Assembly: GCA_038230695.1 (NCBI GenBank)
Contig: JBBRMT010000145.1
Span: forward strand, 1-12,065
DNA length: 12,065 nucleotides
Reading direction: 5' to 3'
Source: QHBQ01 sp038230695
GTDB taxonomy: Bacteria; Chloroflexota; Chloroflexia; QHBQ01
The translations under genes and the position numbers were made by a program. The stretch's first letter is position 1, and every line of letters starts with the position of its first letter. Of this stretch, positions 1-6,511 are shown in pieces. The notes beneath the pieces are model-generated. The model made no database searches. It was not told where the DNA came from and worked only from the letters and a program-made list of their open reading frames with translations.

Positions 1-1321
1 CCTTGACCCAGCTTGGCTTCGCGGCTGCGCCGTGAACCACGCTAGGAACGATGGTGTCCTTCTTCCAGTCCACCTGGGCGCTCAGTAGGTAGGCATCGTA
101 GCCAGGTTGACCAGCGGCAGGATGACCAGCATCAATGCGGGCGGGAATTGCGCCCTTGAGCGGGTTGAAGGTATCCTGACCAGGCTGCGAACCGGCCAGC
201 TTCAGCCAGGCAATCGCGTTGGCGTGGTCTGGTGCGTTCTTGGGTAGGGCGAAGGTGTCGGAGAGCGCATCATAGATACCCTGAGTGCCAGGTACGTTTA
301 CCCAGCCGTAGCCGGTGAAGTTCTTAGCCTTGTAGTCAGCATCCGCCCAGTCGCCCATGATGGTCATAGCGGCGGTGCCTTTGATAACTTCATCATTGGC
401 CTGGTCCCAACTGAGGGAGGCGTGGTCGGTGTTGATGTAGCCGAGCATCTTCTTGAAGGTGGTAAGCGCGGCAGTAACCTTCGGATCGTCCCACTTGGTC
501 GTACCCGTCCACAGACCCTTCCAACCATCAGCGCCGAGGGTGCTGAGCAGCACGGTTTCCATCAGGTGGGGGGCAGCGAAGCTATCCTTGTCGCCGAGCG
601 CCAGGGCGAAGATGCCCTTGGCCTTCAGCGCATCAGCAACGGTGAAGAACTGGTCGAAGGTGGTGGGCGGTTGCAGGTTGTTGTCGGTAAACACCTTCTT
701 GTTGTACCATAGGACGTTGGCGCGGTGGATGTTGACCGGCACCGACCAGTAGTGCTTGACCCCAGCGGAGTCGGTGGAGGAAATAATGTCGAGTACGCCC
801 TGGGGGAAGGCGGTGGTCCAGCCCTCGGACTGATAAAGGCTAGCCAAATCCTCGACCTGACCGGCGGCAACCGGGCCGTCAATCAGTTCGTGGCCCATAT
901 GCACCTGGAAGGCATCGGGGGGCTGGCCGTTTTGCAGGCGGCTGGCCAAAACGGCATGGGCATCCTGGCCTGCGCCGCCTGCCACCGCCGAGTTAACGAT
1001 GTTCACGTTGGGGTTCTGCTGATTGTAGAGAGTGTAGAGAGCCTTGAGACCGGCTGCCTCACCGCCGGTGGTCCACCAGGAGAACATTTCGAGCTTGCCG
1101 CTAAGGCTGGAATTGCTGGTACTGGTCATCACTGCCGTACTCGCCATTGCGGGCGTATTCGCCATTGCGGGCGTGTTCGCCATTGCAGGCGTGTTGCTGC
1201 CGCTGCCAGTAGCCGTGCCGGGCGTGGCAGTGCTGTTGTCGCCACCGCAGGCCGAGATAATCATGGGCAGCAGCAACAGCATGGTGGCGAGGGTTACTAC
1301 GTTATACTTGACTTTCCGCAC
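1..1321 (-). CDS. Sugar ABC transporter substrate-binding lipoprotein, glucose/mannose-binding type (C-terminus beyond left edge)
   Basis: This is the extracellular receptor that binds a sugar and delivers it to an ABC permease. Translation begins at a GTG (1319-1321) preceded by a strong AAGGAGGAGG ribosome site at about 1329-1338; 440 codons are visible and the frame is open at base 1. Residues 1-25 form a lipoprotein signal ending in lipobox ISAC (Cys25). A low-complexity linker follows (about 26-74), containing three NTPAMA repeats. The mature domain starts at GKLEMFSWW (from 75). Motifs FQVH, VPVNIHR, MGDWAD, LSDTFALPK, NPLKGAIPAR and VVHGAA closely resemble what I remember of the Thermus thermophilus glucose-binding protein, a family 1 (UgpB-like) solute-binding protein. 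By that comparison roughly 40 residues are missing. Permease genes would be expected just beyond the left edge. The promoter and a LacI-type operator lie about 200 bases upstream. The exact sugar is inferred. Confidence 0.9.
   Translation of the reverse strand, partial: MRKVKYNVVTLATMLLLLPMIISACGGDNSTATPGTATGSGSNTPAMANTPAMANTPAMASTAVMTSTSNSSLSGKLEMFSWWTTGGEAAGLKALYTLYNQQNPNVNIVNSAVAGGAGQDAHAVLASRLQNGQPPDAFQVHMGHELIDGPVAAGQVEDLASLYQSEGWTTAFPQGVLDIISSTDSAGVKHYWSVPVNIHRANVLWYNKKVFTDNNLQPPTTFDQFFTVADALKAKGIFALALGDKDSFAAPHLMETVLLSTLGADGWKGLWTGTTKWDDPKVTAALTTFKKMLGYINTDHASLSWDQANDEVIKGTAAMTIMGDWADADYKAKNFTGYGWVNVPGTQGIYDALSDTFALPKNAPDHANAIAWLKLAGSQPGQDTFNPLKGAIPARIDAGHPAAGQPGYDAYLLSAQVDWKKDTIVPSVVHGAAAKPSWVK
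1141..1194. repeat. Three tandem 18-base repeats coding NTPAMA in the lipoprotein linker
   Basis: Three consecutive 18-base units (1141-1158, 1159-1176, 1177-1194) differ by only one or two bases each. They are read on the minus strand as NTPAMA three times, between the lipobox cysteine and the folded domain of the sugar-binding protein. A degenerate further copy (STAVM) follows in the protein. The near identity of the copies suggests recent slippage expansion of a flexible tether. Confidence 0.85.
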
Positions 1322-1513
1322 TGAAGTTCCTCCTCCTTGGGGATGATAACCTGACGTTGTTGATTCGAACGCCCTAAAGCGTCGTTGGCTCACCCAACTT
1401 GCGTACTCGCCCTTGAGTCGCCTTGCTCTACCAGGTATGCGAAGGCGAAACTGCTGTGCTGAGGCGGGCAGCCGCTTGCCAGGGCAATCGGGTGGGGCAA
1501 TCTGGGGGTGGCA

Positions 1514-1530
1514 CGTTGCAACTTGCAACG
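1514..1530. promoter_or_regulatory. Perfect 17-base dyad, LacI-family-type operator
   Basis: CGTTGCAA-C-TTGCAACG is a perfect 8-base inverted repeat around one central base. It begins one base past the predicted transcription start region of the minus-strand sugar-transporter promoter (the -10 box is 1539-1544), the classic position for a repressor that blocks initiation or clearance. TTGCAA half-sites are typical of LacI/GalR-family sugar regulators, though many of those operators have an even centre. No regulator gene is in the window, so the binding protein is inferred. Confidence 0.7.
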
Positions 1531-1538
1531 CTGATATC

Positions 1539-1567
1539 ATTTTAGTCGCGCTTCTTCGTTTTGTCAA
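1539..1567 (-). promoter_or_regulatory. Near-consensus sigma70-type promoter of the sugar-binding protein gene
   Basis: Read on the minus strand: -35 TTGACA (plus-strand 1562-1567), a 17-base spacer, and -10 TAAAAT (1539-1544). Predicted start is near 1532, giving a leader of about 210 bases before the GTG at 1321. The match to consensus is 6/6 and 5/6 with ideal spacing, and a perfect dyad lies immediately downstream. Confidence 0.75.
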
Positions 1568-1576
1568 GTGGCGGAA

Positions 1577-1594
1577 CCTGACATCACGTCATAA
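1577..1594. promoter_or_regulatory. 18-base dyad site, copy A (TGAC-N5-GTCA core)
   Basis: Read on the minus strand, this is TTATGACGTGATGTCAGG. It matches copy B at 1688-1705 at 17 of 18 bases in opposite orientation. Its core TGACGTGATGTCA is itself a dyad (TGAC-N5-GTCA). It sits 10-27 bases upstream of the -35 box of the transporter promoter, a normal position for an activator or distal repressor site. The regulator is unknown. Confidence 0.55.
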
Positions 1595-1687
1595 CTCAAA
1601 ACCACGCACAAATGAGGTGCAGTGAGTGGATGAAGCTGGACACAAGATTGAGGCTGGAGCAACCTCACCCTATAAGCAGTAGGACAT

Positions 1688-1705
1688 TTATGACGTGTTG
1701 TCAGG
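1688..1705. promoter_or_regulatory. 18-base dyad site, copy B (TGAC-N5-GTCA core)
   Basis: TTATGACGTGTTGTCAGG on the plus strand is the inverted partner of copy A at 1577-1594, with one mismatch. It lies about 42 bases upstream of the -35 box of the sulfurtransferase promoter. The octamer GGCGGAAC follows it (1704-1711) and also abuts copy A (1570-1577), but that octamer is directly repeated while the dyad is inverted. Confidence 0.55.
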
Positions 1706-1747
1706 CGGAACAAGTCAATTTTTTGCGCTTAATCAAAAGCCTAACTC

Positions 1748-1777
1748 TTGACAAAAGCGCAGCATGAATGGTAGACT
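1748..1777 (+). promoter_or_regulatory. Probable sigma70-type promoter of the sulfurtransferase gene
   Basis: TTGACA at 1748-1753, an 18-base spacer, then TAGACT at 1772-1777 (four of six consensus bases). This predicts a start near 1784 and a leader of about 95 bases before the ATG at 1880. The -35 box is perfect; the -10 box and spacer are only fair. Confidence 0.55.
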
Positions 1778-1810
1778 CTGCATGGCGTTGCTTACTGGAA
1801 TGAGAATAAC

Positions 1811-1863
1811 AAGGCTGCCAAAGATCCCTGGGGAGAAGCCTTTTCTTTAATATTTTTAGCCTT
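1811..1863 (+). promoter_or_regulatory. Leader with one AAGGCT arm and two alternative AGCCTT partners
   Basis: In the predicted leader, AAGGCT (1811-1816) can pair with AGCCTT at 1837-1842, followed by a T-rich run, or with AGCCTT at 1858-1863, which ends just before the AGGAGGG ribosome site at 1866-1872. The two pairings exclude each other, so a weak attenuator or translation switch is conceivable. The stems are only six base pairs and no known riboswitch class was recognised, so this is a weak call. Confidence 0.25.
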
Positions 1864-1879
1864 ACAGGAGGGAACCATA

Positions 1880-2767
1880 ATGGCCGATAGCAGCGAACAG
1901 AAGTTTAAGGAATATGCCCACCCCGAAGCGTTGGTCAGCACCGAGTGGGTAGCCGAACACCTCAAGGACTCTCATGTACGCATCATCGAGTCGGATGAAG
2001 ATGTATTGCTATACGAGCAAGGCCACATCCCCGGCGCGGTCAAGCTGGACTGGCATACCGAGGAGCAGCACCCGCTGATGCGCGACTTTGTGGACAAGGC
2101 AGGCTTTGAGCATCTGATGAGCGGCAAGGGCATCGCCAACGACACTACCGTGGTGTTCTACGGAGACAAGAACAACTGGTATGCCACCTATACCTTCTGG
2201 CTGTTCAAGTATTATGGGCATAAGGATTGCCGTGTGATGGATGGGGGGCGGGCCAAGTGGGTTGCTGAGGGCCGCGAATTGAGCAAGGATGATGTTTCCT
2301 ATGCGCCTACCAAGTACCAGGCCCACGATCGCGACACCAGCGTACGAGCCTACCGTGACGATGTGCTAAAGGGGTTGAACGATCAGAATCGTCGCTTGAT
2401 TGACGTGCGTAGCCCGCAGGAGTACAGCGGCGAGATGCTGGCGATGACCGGCTACGCGCAGGAGGGCGCACAGCGGGCGGGGCATATCCCAACCGCCAAG
2501 AGCATCCCCTGGGCAAAGGCGGCTGCCGAGGATGGCACCTTCAGGCCCGCCTCCGACCTCAAGACCCTGTATGGCGGCCACGACATCACCCCCGACAAGG
2601 ATGTGGTCGCATATTGCCGCATTGGTGAGCGTAGCAGCCATACCTGGTTTGTGCTGACCTACCTGCTCGGCTATCCCCACGTCCGCAACTACGATGGTAG
2701 CTGGACTGAATGGGGCAGCAGCGTCGCGGTGCCAATCGAGCGCAGCACCGACAAGCCTGCCTCGTAA
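1880..2767 (+). CDS. Thiosulfate sulfurtransferase, tandem rhodanese domains (CysA2/SseA-like)
   Basis: A cytoplasmic sulfurtransferase expected to move sulfane sulfur from thiosulfate (or a related donor) to cyanide or another thiophilic acceptor through a cysteine persulfide. The 295 residues match the usual length of two-domain rhodaneses. The N-terminal domain (about 16-135) is the inactive fold with the GHIPGAVKLDW motif. The C-terminal domain (about 155-290) has LIDVRSPQEYSG, AGHIPTAKSIPW and the active-site loop CRIGERSSH with catalytic Cys246. This loop and the NYDGSWTEWGS end strongly resemble mycobacterial CysA2-type enzymes, and the CRIGER loop points to a thiosulfate rather than mercaptopyruvate preference. 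The ATG has a strong AGGAGGG site seven bases upstream. The gene stands alone, divergent from the sugar-binding protein. No signal peptide is seen. The physiological acceptor is unknown. Confidence 0.93.
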   Translation: MADSSEQKFKEYAHPEALVSTEWVAEHLKDSHVRIIESDEDVLLYEQGHIPGAVKLDWHTEEQHPLMRDFVDKAGFEHLMSGKGIANDTTVVFYGDKNNWYATYTFWLFKYYGHKDCRVMDGGRAKWVAEGRELSKDDVSYAPTKYQAHDRDTSVRAYRDDVLKGLNDQNRRLIDVRSPQEYSGEMLAMTGYAQEGAQRAGHIPTAKSIPWAKAAAEDGTFRPASDLKTLYGGHDITPDKDVVAYCRIGERSSHTWFVLTYLLGYPHVRNYDGSWTEWGSSVAVPIERSTDKPAS

Positions 2768-2826
2768 GCACGGTAAAAAGCCTTGGGCCATGCCGATACG
2801 CATTTAATGGCAGCGTCTGGCCTGGT

Positions 2827-2850
2827 AAAAAGACCCCTGCGGCTTTGGGG
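2827..2850 (-). terminator. Weak minus-strand terminator-like hairpin
   Basis: On the minus strand, CCCC (plus 2847-2850) pairs with GGGG (plus 2834-2837) across a nine-base loop, followed after two bases by five T residues (plus 2827-2831). The stem is only four base pairs, so it could act at most as a back-up to the stronger hairpin at 2875-2894. Confidence 0.3.
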
Positions 2851-2874
2851 AAAGAAGCTGCCTTACCTCGCGGC

Positions 2875-2894
2875 AAAAAGCCCCCGCTGGGGCT
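2875..2894 (-). terminator. Rho-independent terminator, minus strand
   Basis: AGCCCC (2879-2884), a four-base loop and GGGGCT (2889-2894) make a perfect six-pair GC-rich stem. On the minus strand it is followed by a T run (plus-strand A tract 2875-2879). It would end transcription of the cupredoxin-SLH gene, about 250 bases past its stop codon. It does not resemble a terminator on the plus strand, where no T run follows. Confidence 0.6.
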
Positions 2895-3054
2895 GACAAG
2901 GGTAACTGTTTGTACTTTTCAACATCAAACGGACGCTCATTGTCAGCCCATTCTCTTTAGCTCCCGCAAGCCTTGCTCAATGTTCTTCCCCAGTGCTTAC
3001 CTGCCCCTGCTAATGAGTTTGATAACCACATCACCTTTAGAGCTACAGCCATCA

Positions 3055-3081
3055 TAGGGGCGCTTATTTATCGCGCCCCCC
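3055..3081. repeat. Intergenic GGGGCG hairpin (possible member of a dispersed hairpin family)
   Basis: GGGGCGC (3057-3063) and GCGCCCC (3073-3079) form a perfect seven-pair stem around a nine-base AT-rich loop, 66 bases past the stop of the minus-strand cupredoxin-SLH gene. The left flank TAGGGGCG is shared with hairpins at 6534-6559 and 8538-8563, suggesting a dispersed family. No T run follows on either strand, so a simple terminator role is doubtful. Confidence 0.5.
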
Positions 3082-3145
3082 GGTGAAGTGCATTACTGCT
3101 TATCGAAACTTACTTAGTTAGGTACTCAGCGCTCATCCTCAGCCC

Positions 3146-4285
3146 TCACTGTGGTGTGGTGATGCCCATATAGACGAACTGGGCCATCTGGTCGCGTGGG
3201 ACGAAATTGGCGGGGCGGAAGGTATGATCCGCGTAACCGTTGATTATGCCCTTCGCCGCTGCAGTCTCAATATGAGTATAGAAGGGGTAGCTGGGCGGCA
3301 CGTCAATGAAGGTGGGGCTGGGTGGGGTGGTAAACAGGTAGTGAGCGGCATTGACGATCAGTTTAGTCAGTTCGCCGCGAGTAATGGGGTGGTTGGGCAG
3401 GAAGCAGGGGAAGCCCGCATTGAGCCGAGCGCAGGTGGCCGCGTCGTAGCCGTTTATTACATTGGCATGGAAGTCGGCTTCGACGTAGCTATAGGCGAAG
3501 CTGCTGGGTGGCACATCGGTGAAGCTCTGCCCCATGGTGGGAGTGAACGCTGGTATGCCGAAGCCGACCGCGATTAGCTTGGCAAGCTCGCCTCGATTGG
3601 CGAGATTGTTGGGGCTGTAAGTGGTTGCAGTCGTGCCGTTGACTACTCCTCTACAAGTAAGCGCATTGATTGCGGTGAAGAAGGGGTCGCCGTTGATGTC
3701 GGTAAACGGGTTGGGGCAAGGTGTAGGGGTAGGCGGCCCCGCGGTGGGGGTCGCTGCGGGTGGGGTCAGCGTTGCAGCCGGTAGGGTAGGAGTCGCAGCG
3801 GGCGGGGTTGGAGTAGGGTTCCCCCCGTTTACGGTGACATCGCCAGTCATATTGTTGCTTATCGCGTGGTATGTACATTCGTAGGCAACAAATCCGGCAG
3901 CGATAAAGGTGTATCTGAAGGTCGCGCCGGGGCGGAGGTCGCCGCTGTCGAACAGCCCGCTGGTGACGGTGTGATGCTGGCTACCATGGTTCGTCCACAC
4001 CACGGTATCGCCCAAATTGACGGTCAGGTGGCGGGGGCTGAAGGAATACTCTGAGAGGCTAACGTCAATCGTTTGCGGCTGGTGCGGCGTGTTGTTGGTC
4101 ACATTGATGGTGGCATTGTGATCGGCATCCATCGGGGCGACTACGCCAGCCATACTCATACTGGTGGGTTCGTTGCTCCCGCCGAACGCGGCCAGTGTCG
4201 AGCCAGCCAGTGACAGGCTGAATACTAGTAGCCCGCTGGCAATGAGCAACAACGGTAGCGCACGGTATTTGTGGGTTATGGTCAT
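3146..4285 (-). CDS. Secreted cupredoxin (plastocyanin-like) domain protein with three SLH domains
   Basis: A 379-residue exported protein. Residues 1-33 form a Sec signal peptide. Residues about 70-153 form a type I blue-copper fold: LSEYSFSPRHLTVNLGDTVV, then NHGSQHHTV (probable ligand His105), GLFDSGDL, and YECTYH, giving Cys137, His140 and probable axial Met146. The C-x2-H-x5-M spacing is longer than the C-x2-H-x4-M of plastocyanin. A Pro/Thr/Ala linker (about 155-190) precedes three S-layer-homology domains (about 192-245, 254-316, 324-379) with RGELAKLI, TRGELTKLI and PRDQMAQFV motifs. SLH domains normally bind secondary cell-wall polymers, so the copper domain is probably tethered at the cell surface, where it may carry electrons or hold copper. 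The redox partner is unknown. The ATG is preceded by a moderate GGGAAGGGA site. The gene diverges from the receiver protein. Confidence 0.88.
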   Translation of the reverse strand: MTITHKYRALPLLLIASGLLVFSLSLAGSTLAAFGGSNEPTSMSMAGVVAPMDADHNATINVTNNTPHQPQTIDVSLSEYSFSPRHLTVNLGDTVVWTNHGSQHHTVTSGLFDSGDLRPGATFRYTFIAAGFVAYECTYHAISNNMTGDVTVNGGNPTPTPPAATPTLPAATLTPPAATPTAGPPTPTPCPNPFTDINGDPFFTAINALTCRGVVNGTTATTYSPNNLANRGELAKLIAVGFGIPAFTPTMGQSFTDVPPSSFAYSYVEADFHANVINGYDAATCARLNAGFPCFLPNHPITRGELTKLIVNAAHYLFTTPPSPTFIDVPPSYPFYTHIETAAAKGIINGYADHTFRPANFVPRDQMAQFVYMGITTPQ

Positions 4286-4524
4286 TGGTTCATCCCTTCC
4301 CTTTAGTGAGCGAATGTTTTTGGTAAAAGAGGCGGCGGCCTGCTCTGCTGTGCGGGCGGTTTGCTGTGAGCCAAGTGGCGCGTAAGGTATACTGGCATTT
4401 CTGCGTTTGCAGATTTGTGGCCGTGCATGGCACAGGCATTGCTTCTATGATAGAGCGGATTATTCAATGGTTAGGTAGGGAACCGGGGTAGAACGAGTCA
4501 ACAACGAGTGCGTGGAGGTTCGTA
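4286..4524. promoter_or_regulatory. Divergent intergenic region, no clear promoter
   Basis: The region separates the cupredoxin-SLH gene (minus) from the receiver-domain gene (plus), so it should contain both promoters. No good TTGACA/TATAAT pair was found on either strand. A TATGAT at 4446-4451 could serve as a plus-strand -10 box but lacks a recognisable -35 box. A five-pair hairpin, TCTGC-GTTT-GCAGA, lies at 4400-4413. Confidence 0.3.
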
Positions 4525-5013
4525 ATGTTGGAATGGATTGGTCGCCAACGGCAGCTGCGGCACGTATTGCGCCAGGAGGGTGACAGCATTGCTACGCCGC
4601 CTGCATCTGTCATAGAAGTTACGCCCAGTGATGGTGAGATACCCACGCCTCATTTGCTGGTGGTGGACGATGATCTGTTCATCGGGCGGTTGATGATTGA
4701 TACACTTGGGCCGTATTACAATGTCGAAGTAGCCTGCGATGCCACTGAGGCGGGCCATGCGATCGAAAAACATTCGCCCGACCTGATTATCCTCGACATT
4801 ATGATGCCGGGCCAGGATGGGCAGGAGATCGGCACCCAGTTGCGCTGCCATGTCCGTACCCGCGAGATCCCTTTCATCCTTGTCAGTGGCGACCGCCGCA
4901 TTGCCGAGAAGGCCGCTGCCGCTGGCGCAGCCGCCTATATGTCCAAGCCGTTCGATATAGACGAGCTAACCGCGCTGGTTGCTCGCGTGCTAGCCCAGCG
5001 TGAAAGTAGTTAA
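4525..5013 (+). CDS. Stand-alone response regulator receiver (CheY-like) protein
   Basis: A 162-residue cytoplasmic signalling protein with a single receiver domain (about 43-158) and no DNA-binding or enzymatic output. The acidic pocket is Asp48-Asp50 in LLVVDDDLF. The phosphorylation site is Asp91 in LIILDIMMPGQDG, the switch residue is Ser121 in ILVSGD, and the conserved lysine is Lys141 in MSKPFD, so the domain should be phosphorylatable. An N-terminal extension of about 42 residues starts with a basic, possibly helical segment (MLEWIGRQRQLRHVLRQEG) and has no counterpart in CheY. The ATG has a GTGGAGG site (4513-4518) six bases upstream. No histidine kinase is adjacent, so partner and output are unknown; it may act through protein-protein contact. 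Confidence 0.9.
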   Translation: MLEWIGRQRQLRHVLRQEGDSIATPPASVIEVTPSDGEIPTPHLLVVDDDLFIGRLMIDTLGPYYNVEVACDATEAGHAIEKHSPDLIILDIMMPGQDGQEIGTQLRCHVRTREIPFILVSGDRRIAEKAAAAGAAAYMSKPFDIDELTALVARVLAQRESS

Positions 5014-5145
5014 CTCCTCCCCCTTTGGGTGAGACTGAGCTGGGGAGTACATCACCACTCCGCTCCTCAATCGCCCTATTAGCAAAGCGCCGATCCCAGC
5101 AATGATAATACGCCTTCCCCTGGATTATTGCAACTAGCAACCCCC

Positions 5146-6486
5146 TTAGTACACCACCTTCTGCCCAATCGGTAGTACCTCAATCCAGGTGTTACCACGA
5201 TTGAACTGCATCTCCGCGCCGCTGCTGTCGAAGAAGCGCAGCGGTGATGCCGGGCTATCCTTCTGCCAGCGTCCTGCCACCACGTTGCCATCCAGCGCGA
5301 ATAGCGCTTTGCCACCGCCACTGGTGCCAACCTCGATGCGTGCCTTGTCGTCACCCACAATATCGTTGCGGGTGGTGAATATGATGACTACGTTTTTGGC
5401 GCGAAGTTGCTGGGCGGTGATACGGTCGAGATGGGGCGTTCCCCACATCCAGCGCAGGTAGGAATTGCTGCTGGCATCATAGCCCCAGATAACGTCGGAT
5501 GGGCTGAGTGTGCCAAAGTCGAAGCTGATACGGGTGTGCGGTCCATGCTGAGGGTTGTCGTCCTTGTGCAGCAAGCGGGCGGCGCTAAAGTCGGCGTTCT
5601 GCGTCCCCTGGTTAGCCATCCACTTTTTTAGCATCGCCGAACTGGTGTACAGGTTGTGGGGGGCAAGACGGTCACTGCTGCGCCAGCTTGGGCCGGTACT
5701 GAGCAGGTCGGTGTTGATTAGCGGCACGTTCCAGAGCAGGTCCAGCGCGGCGGGGCTGCCACCCGCATGAACGTAGAGCGCCTGATATGGCTCGGCCCAC
5801 TCCACGTAATAGACGCGGGCGCTGCGGATCGGGCCAATCTCGCTGGTATCAAGGCTGCTGCCGTCGAACACCGCCATGAAGCGGGTAATCCCCCCCTCGG
5901 CCAACGCCTCGTATACTATCGCCGCCTTGTCCAGACCGGATTGCGGCGCTGCGTCGGGGTGATTGTCAATCATGGTGATGTAGGGGCGCAACTGCGTGGT
6001 TGCCGCGTCGCTGGGCAGGCCGGTTAGCGGGTCGGGCGGATTGACTGGCGTGGGTGTGTCGCTCGGCACGGCTGTGTCGCTGGGCAGCGGCGTGATGGTG
6101 GGCATATAGATTGCCCTCGGCGTGCTGCTTGGTAGCAGGGTGGGCGTGCTATCCCCTGGCTGCCGCGCTGCTGGGAGAGGTGATGCAATATAAGCGGCTC
6201 CACTGAGGGATGCAGTTGGGCTGGCGGATTGAGAGCGGGCAGCGGGTGGCTGGTCGCCAGCGCGTGGCCCATCGCCAACAATGCCCTCGCTGACTAGCGG
6301 CCCGCTGGGTGCGTTGATCACCACCTGGCTGCTCTGATCGCTGCTTCCACGTTGGCCCAACCAGGCCACTGCCGCTACCACTATCACCAGACTAACGCCG
6401 AGCAAGCCTAGCAGCAGCGGGCTGAGGCTGTCTGCCGCTGGCGCGGCGGGTGGTGGCTCTGGGTTTCGGTGAGGTGTTGGGTACAA
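5146..6486 (-). CDS. Membrane-anchored DUF3048 (YerB-like) protein
   Basis: A 446-residue protein of the DUF3048 family, whose Bacillus member YerB is a lipoprotein of unknown function. Residues 1-20 are Pro-rich and 21-43 form one transmembrane helix. A Ser/Thr/Pro linker runs to about 160, and the DUF3048 region occupies about 165-446. Diagnostic motifs are MIDNHPDAAPQSGL (172-185), EGGITRFMAVF (197-207), GPIRSARVYYVE (218-229) and YVHAGGSPAA (238-247). There is no lipobox cysteine, so the anchor is the helix rather than a lipid. The start is a TTG (6484-6486) preceded by GGGGAG about eight bases away; no better in-frame ATG lies before the helix. Transcription probably begins near 6617 from a promoter that overlaps that of the divergent recombinase gene. 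The function is not known. Confidence 0.88.
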   Translation of the reverse strand: MYPTPHRNPEPPPAAPAADSLSPLLLGLLGVSLVIVVAAVAWLGQRGSSDQSSQVVINAPSGPLVSEGIVGDGPRAGDQPPAARSQSASPTASLSGAAYIASPLPAARQPGDSTPTLLPSSTPRAIYMPTITPLPSDTAVPSDTPTPVNPPDPLTGLPSDAATTQLRPYITMIDNHPDAAPQSGLDKAAIVYEALAEGGITRFMAVFDGSSLDTSEIGPIRSARVYYVEWAEPYQALYVHAGGSPAALDLLWNVPLINTDLLSTGPSWRSSDRLAPHNLYTSSAMLKKWMANQGTQNADFSAARLLHKDDNPQHGPHTRISFDFGTLSPSDVIWGYDASSNSYLRWMWGTPHLDRITAQQLRAKNVVIIFTTRNDIVGDDKARIEVGTSGGGKALFALDGNVVAGRWQKDSPASPLRFFDSSGAEMQFNRGNTWIEVLPIGQKVVY

Positions 6487-6511
6487 TCTCTAGCTCCCCG
6501 ATTTTATCCCG

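Larger units (their letters stand above)
2768..3145. other. Gene-free spacer between the sulfurtransferase and cupredoxin-SLH genes
   Basis: No convincing coding frame is seen in these 378 bases. The stretch between two converging genes holds three A5G runs preceded by GGT or GGC (2772-2780, 2824-2832, 2872-2880) spaced about 50 bases apart. Two of these adjoin hairpins that would be minus-strand terminators. A separate GC-rich hairpin lies at 3057-3079. No clear plus-strand terminator for the sulfurtransferase was found. Confidence 0.6.

Noticed and set aside
725..1324. Plus-strand open frame opposite the start of the sugar-binding protein gene
   Set aside because: The minus-strand frame has a lipobox, clear family motifs, a ribosome site and a promoter; the plus-strand product contains a simple repeat derived from the same 18-base units.
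1413..1625. 70-codon plus-strand open frame in the divergent control region
   Set aside because: It runs through the promoter and operator sites, lacks a ribosome site and shows no recognisable protein features.
4479..4510. GGAACC at 4479-4484 as an ECF-type -35 box for the receiver gene
   Set aside because: No suitable -10 element is found at the expected 15-17 base spacing.
5014..5145. Weak hairpins after the receiver gene, such as CTCCCC with GGGGAG and an AT-rich GCAAT/ATTGC stem
   Set aside because: Loops are long or stems bulged, and no T run follows, so no terminator is called.
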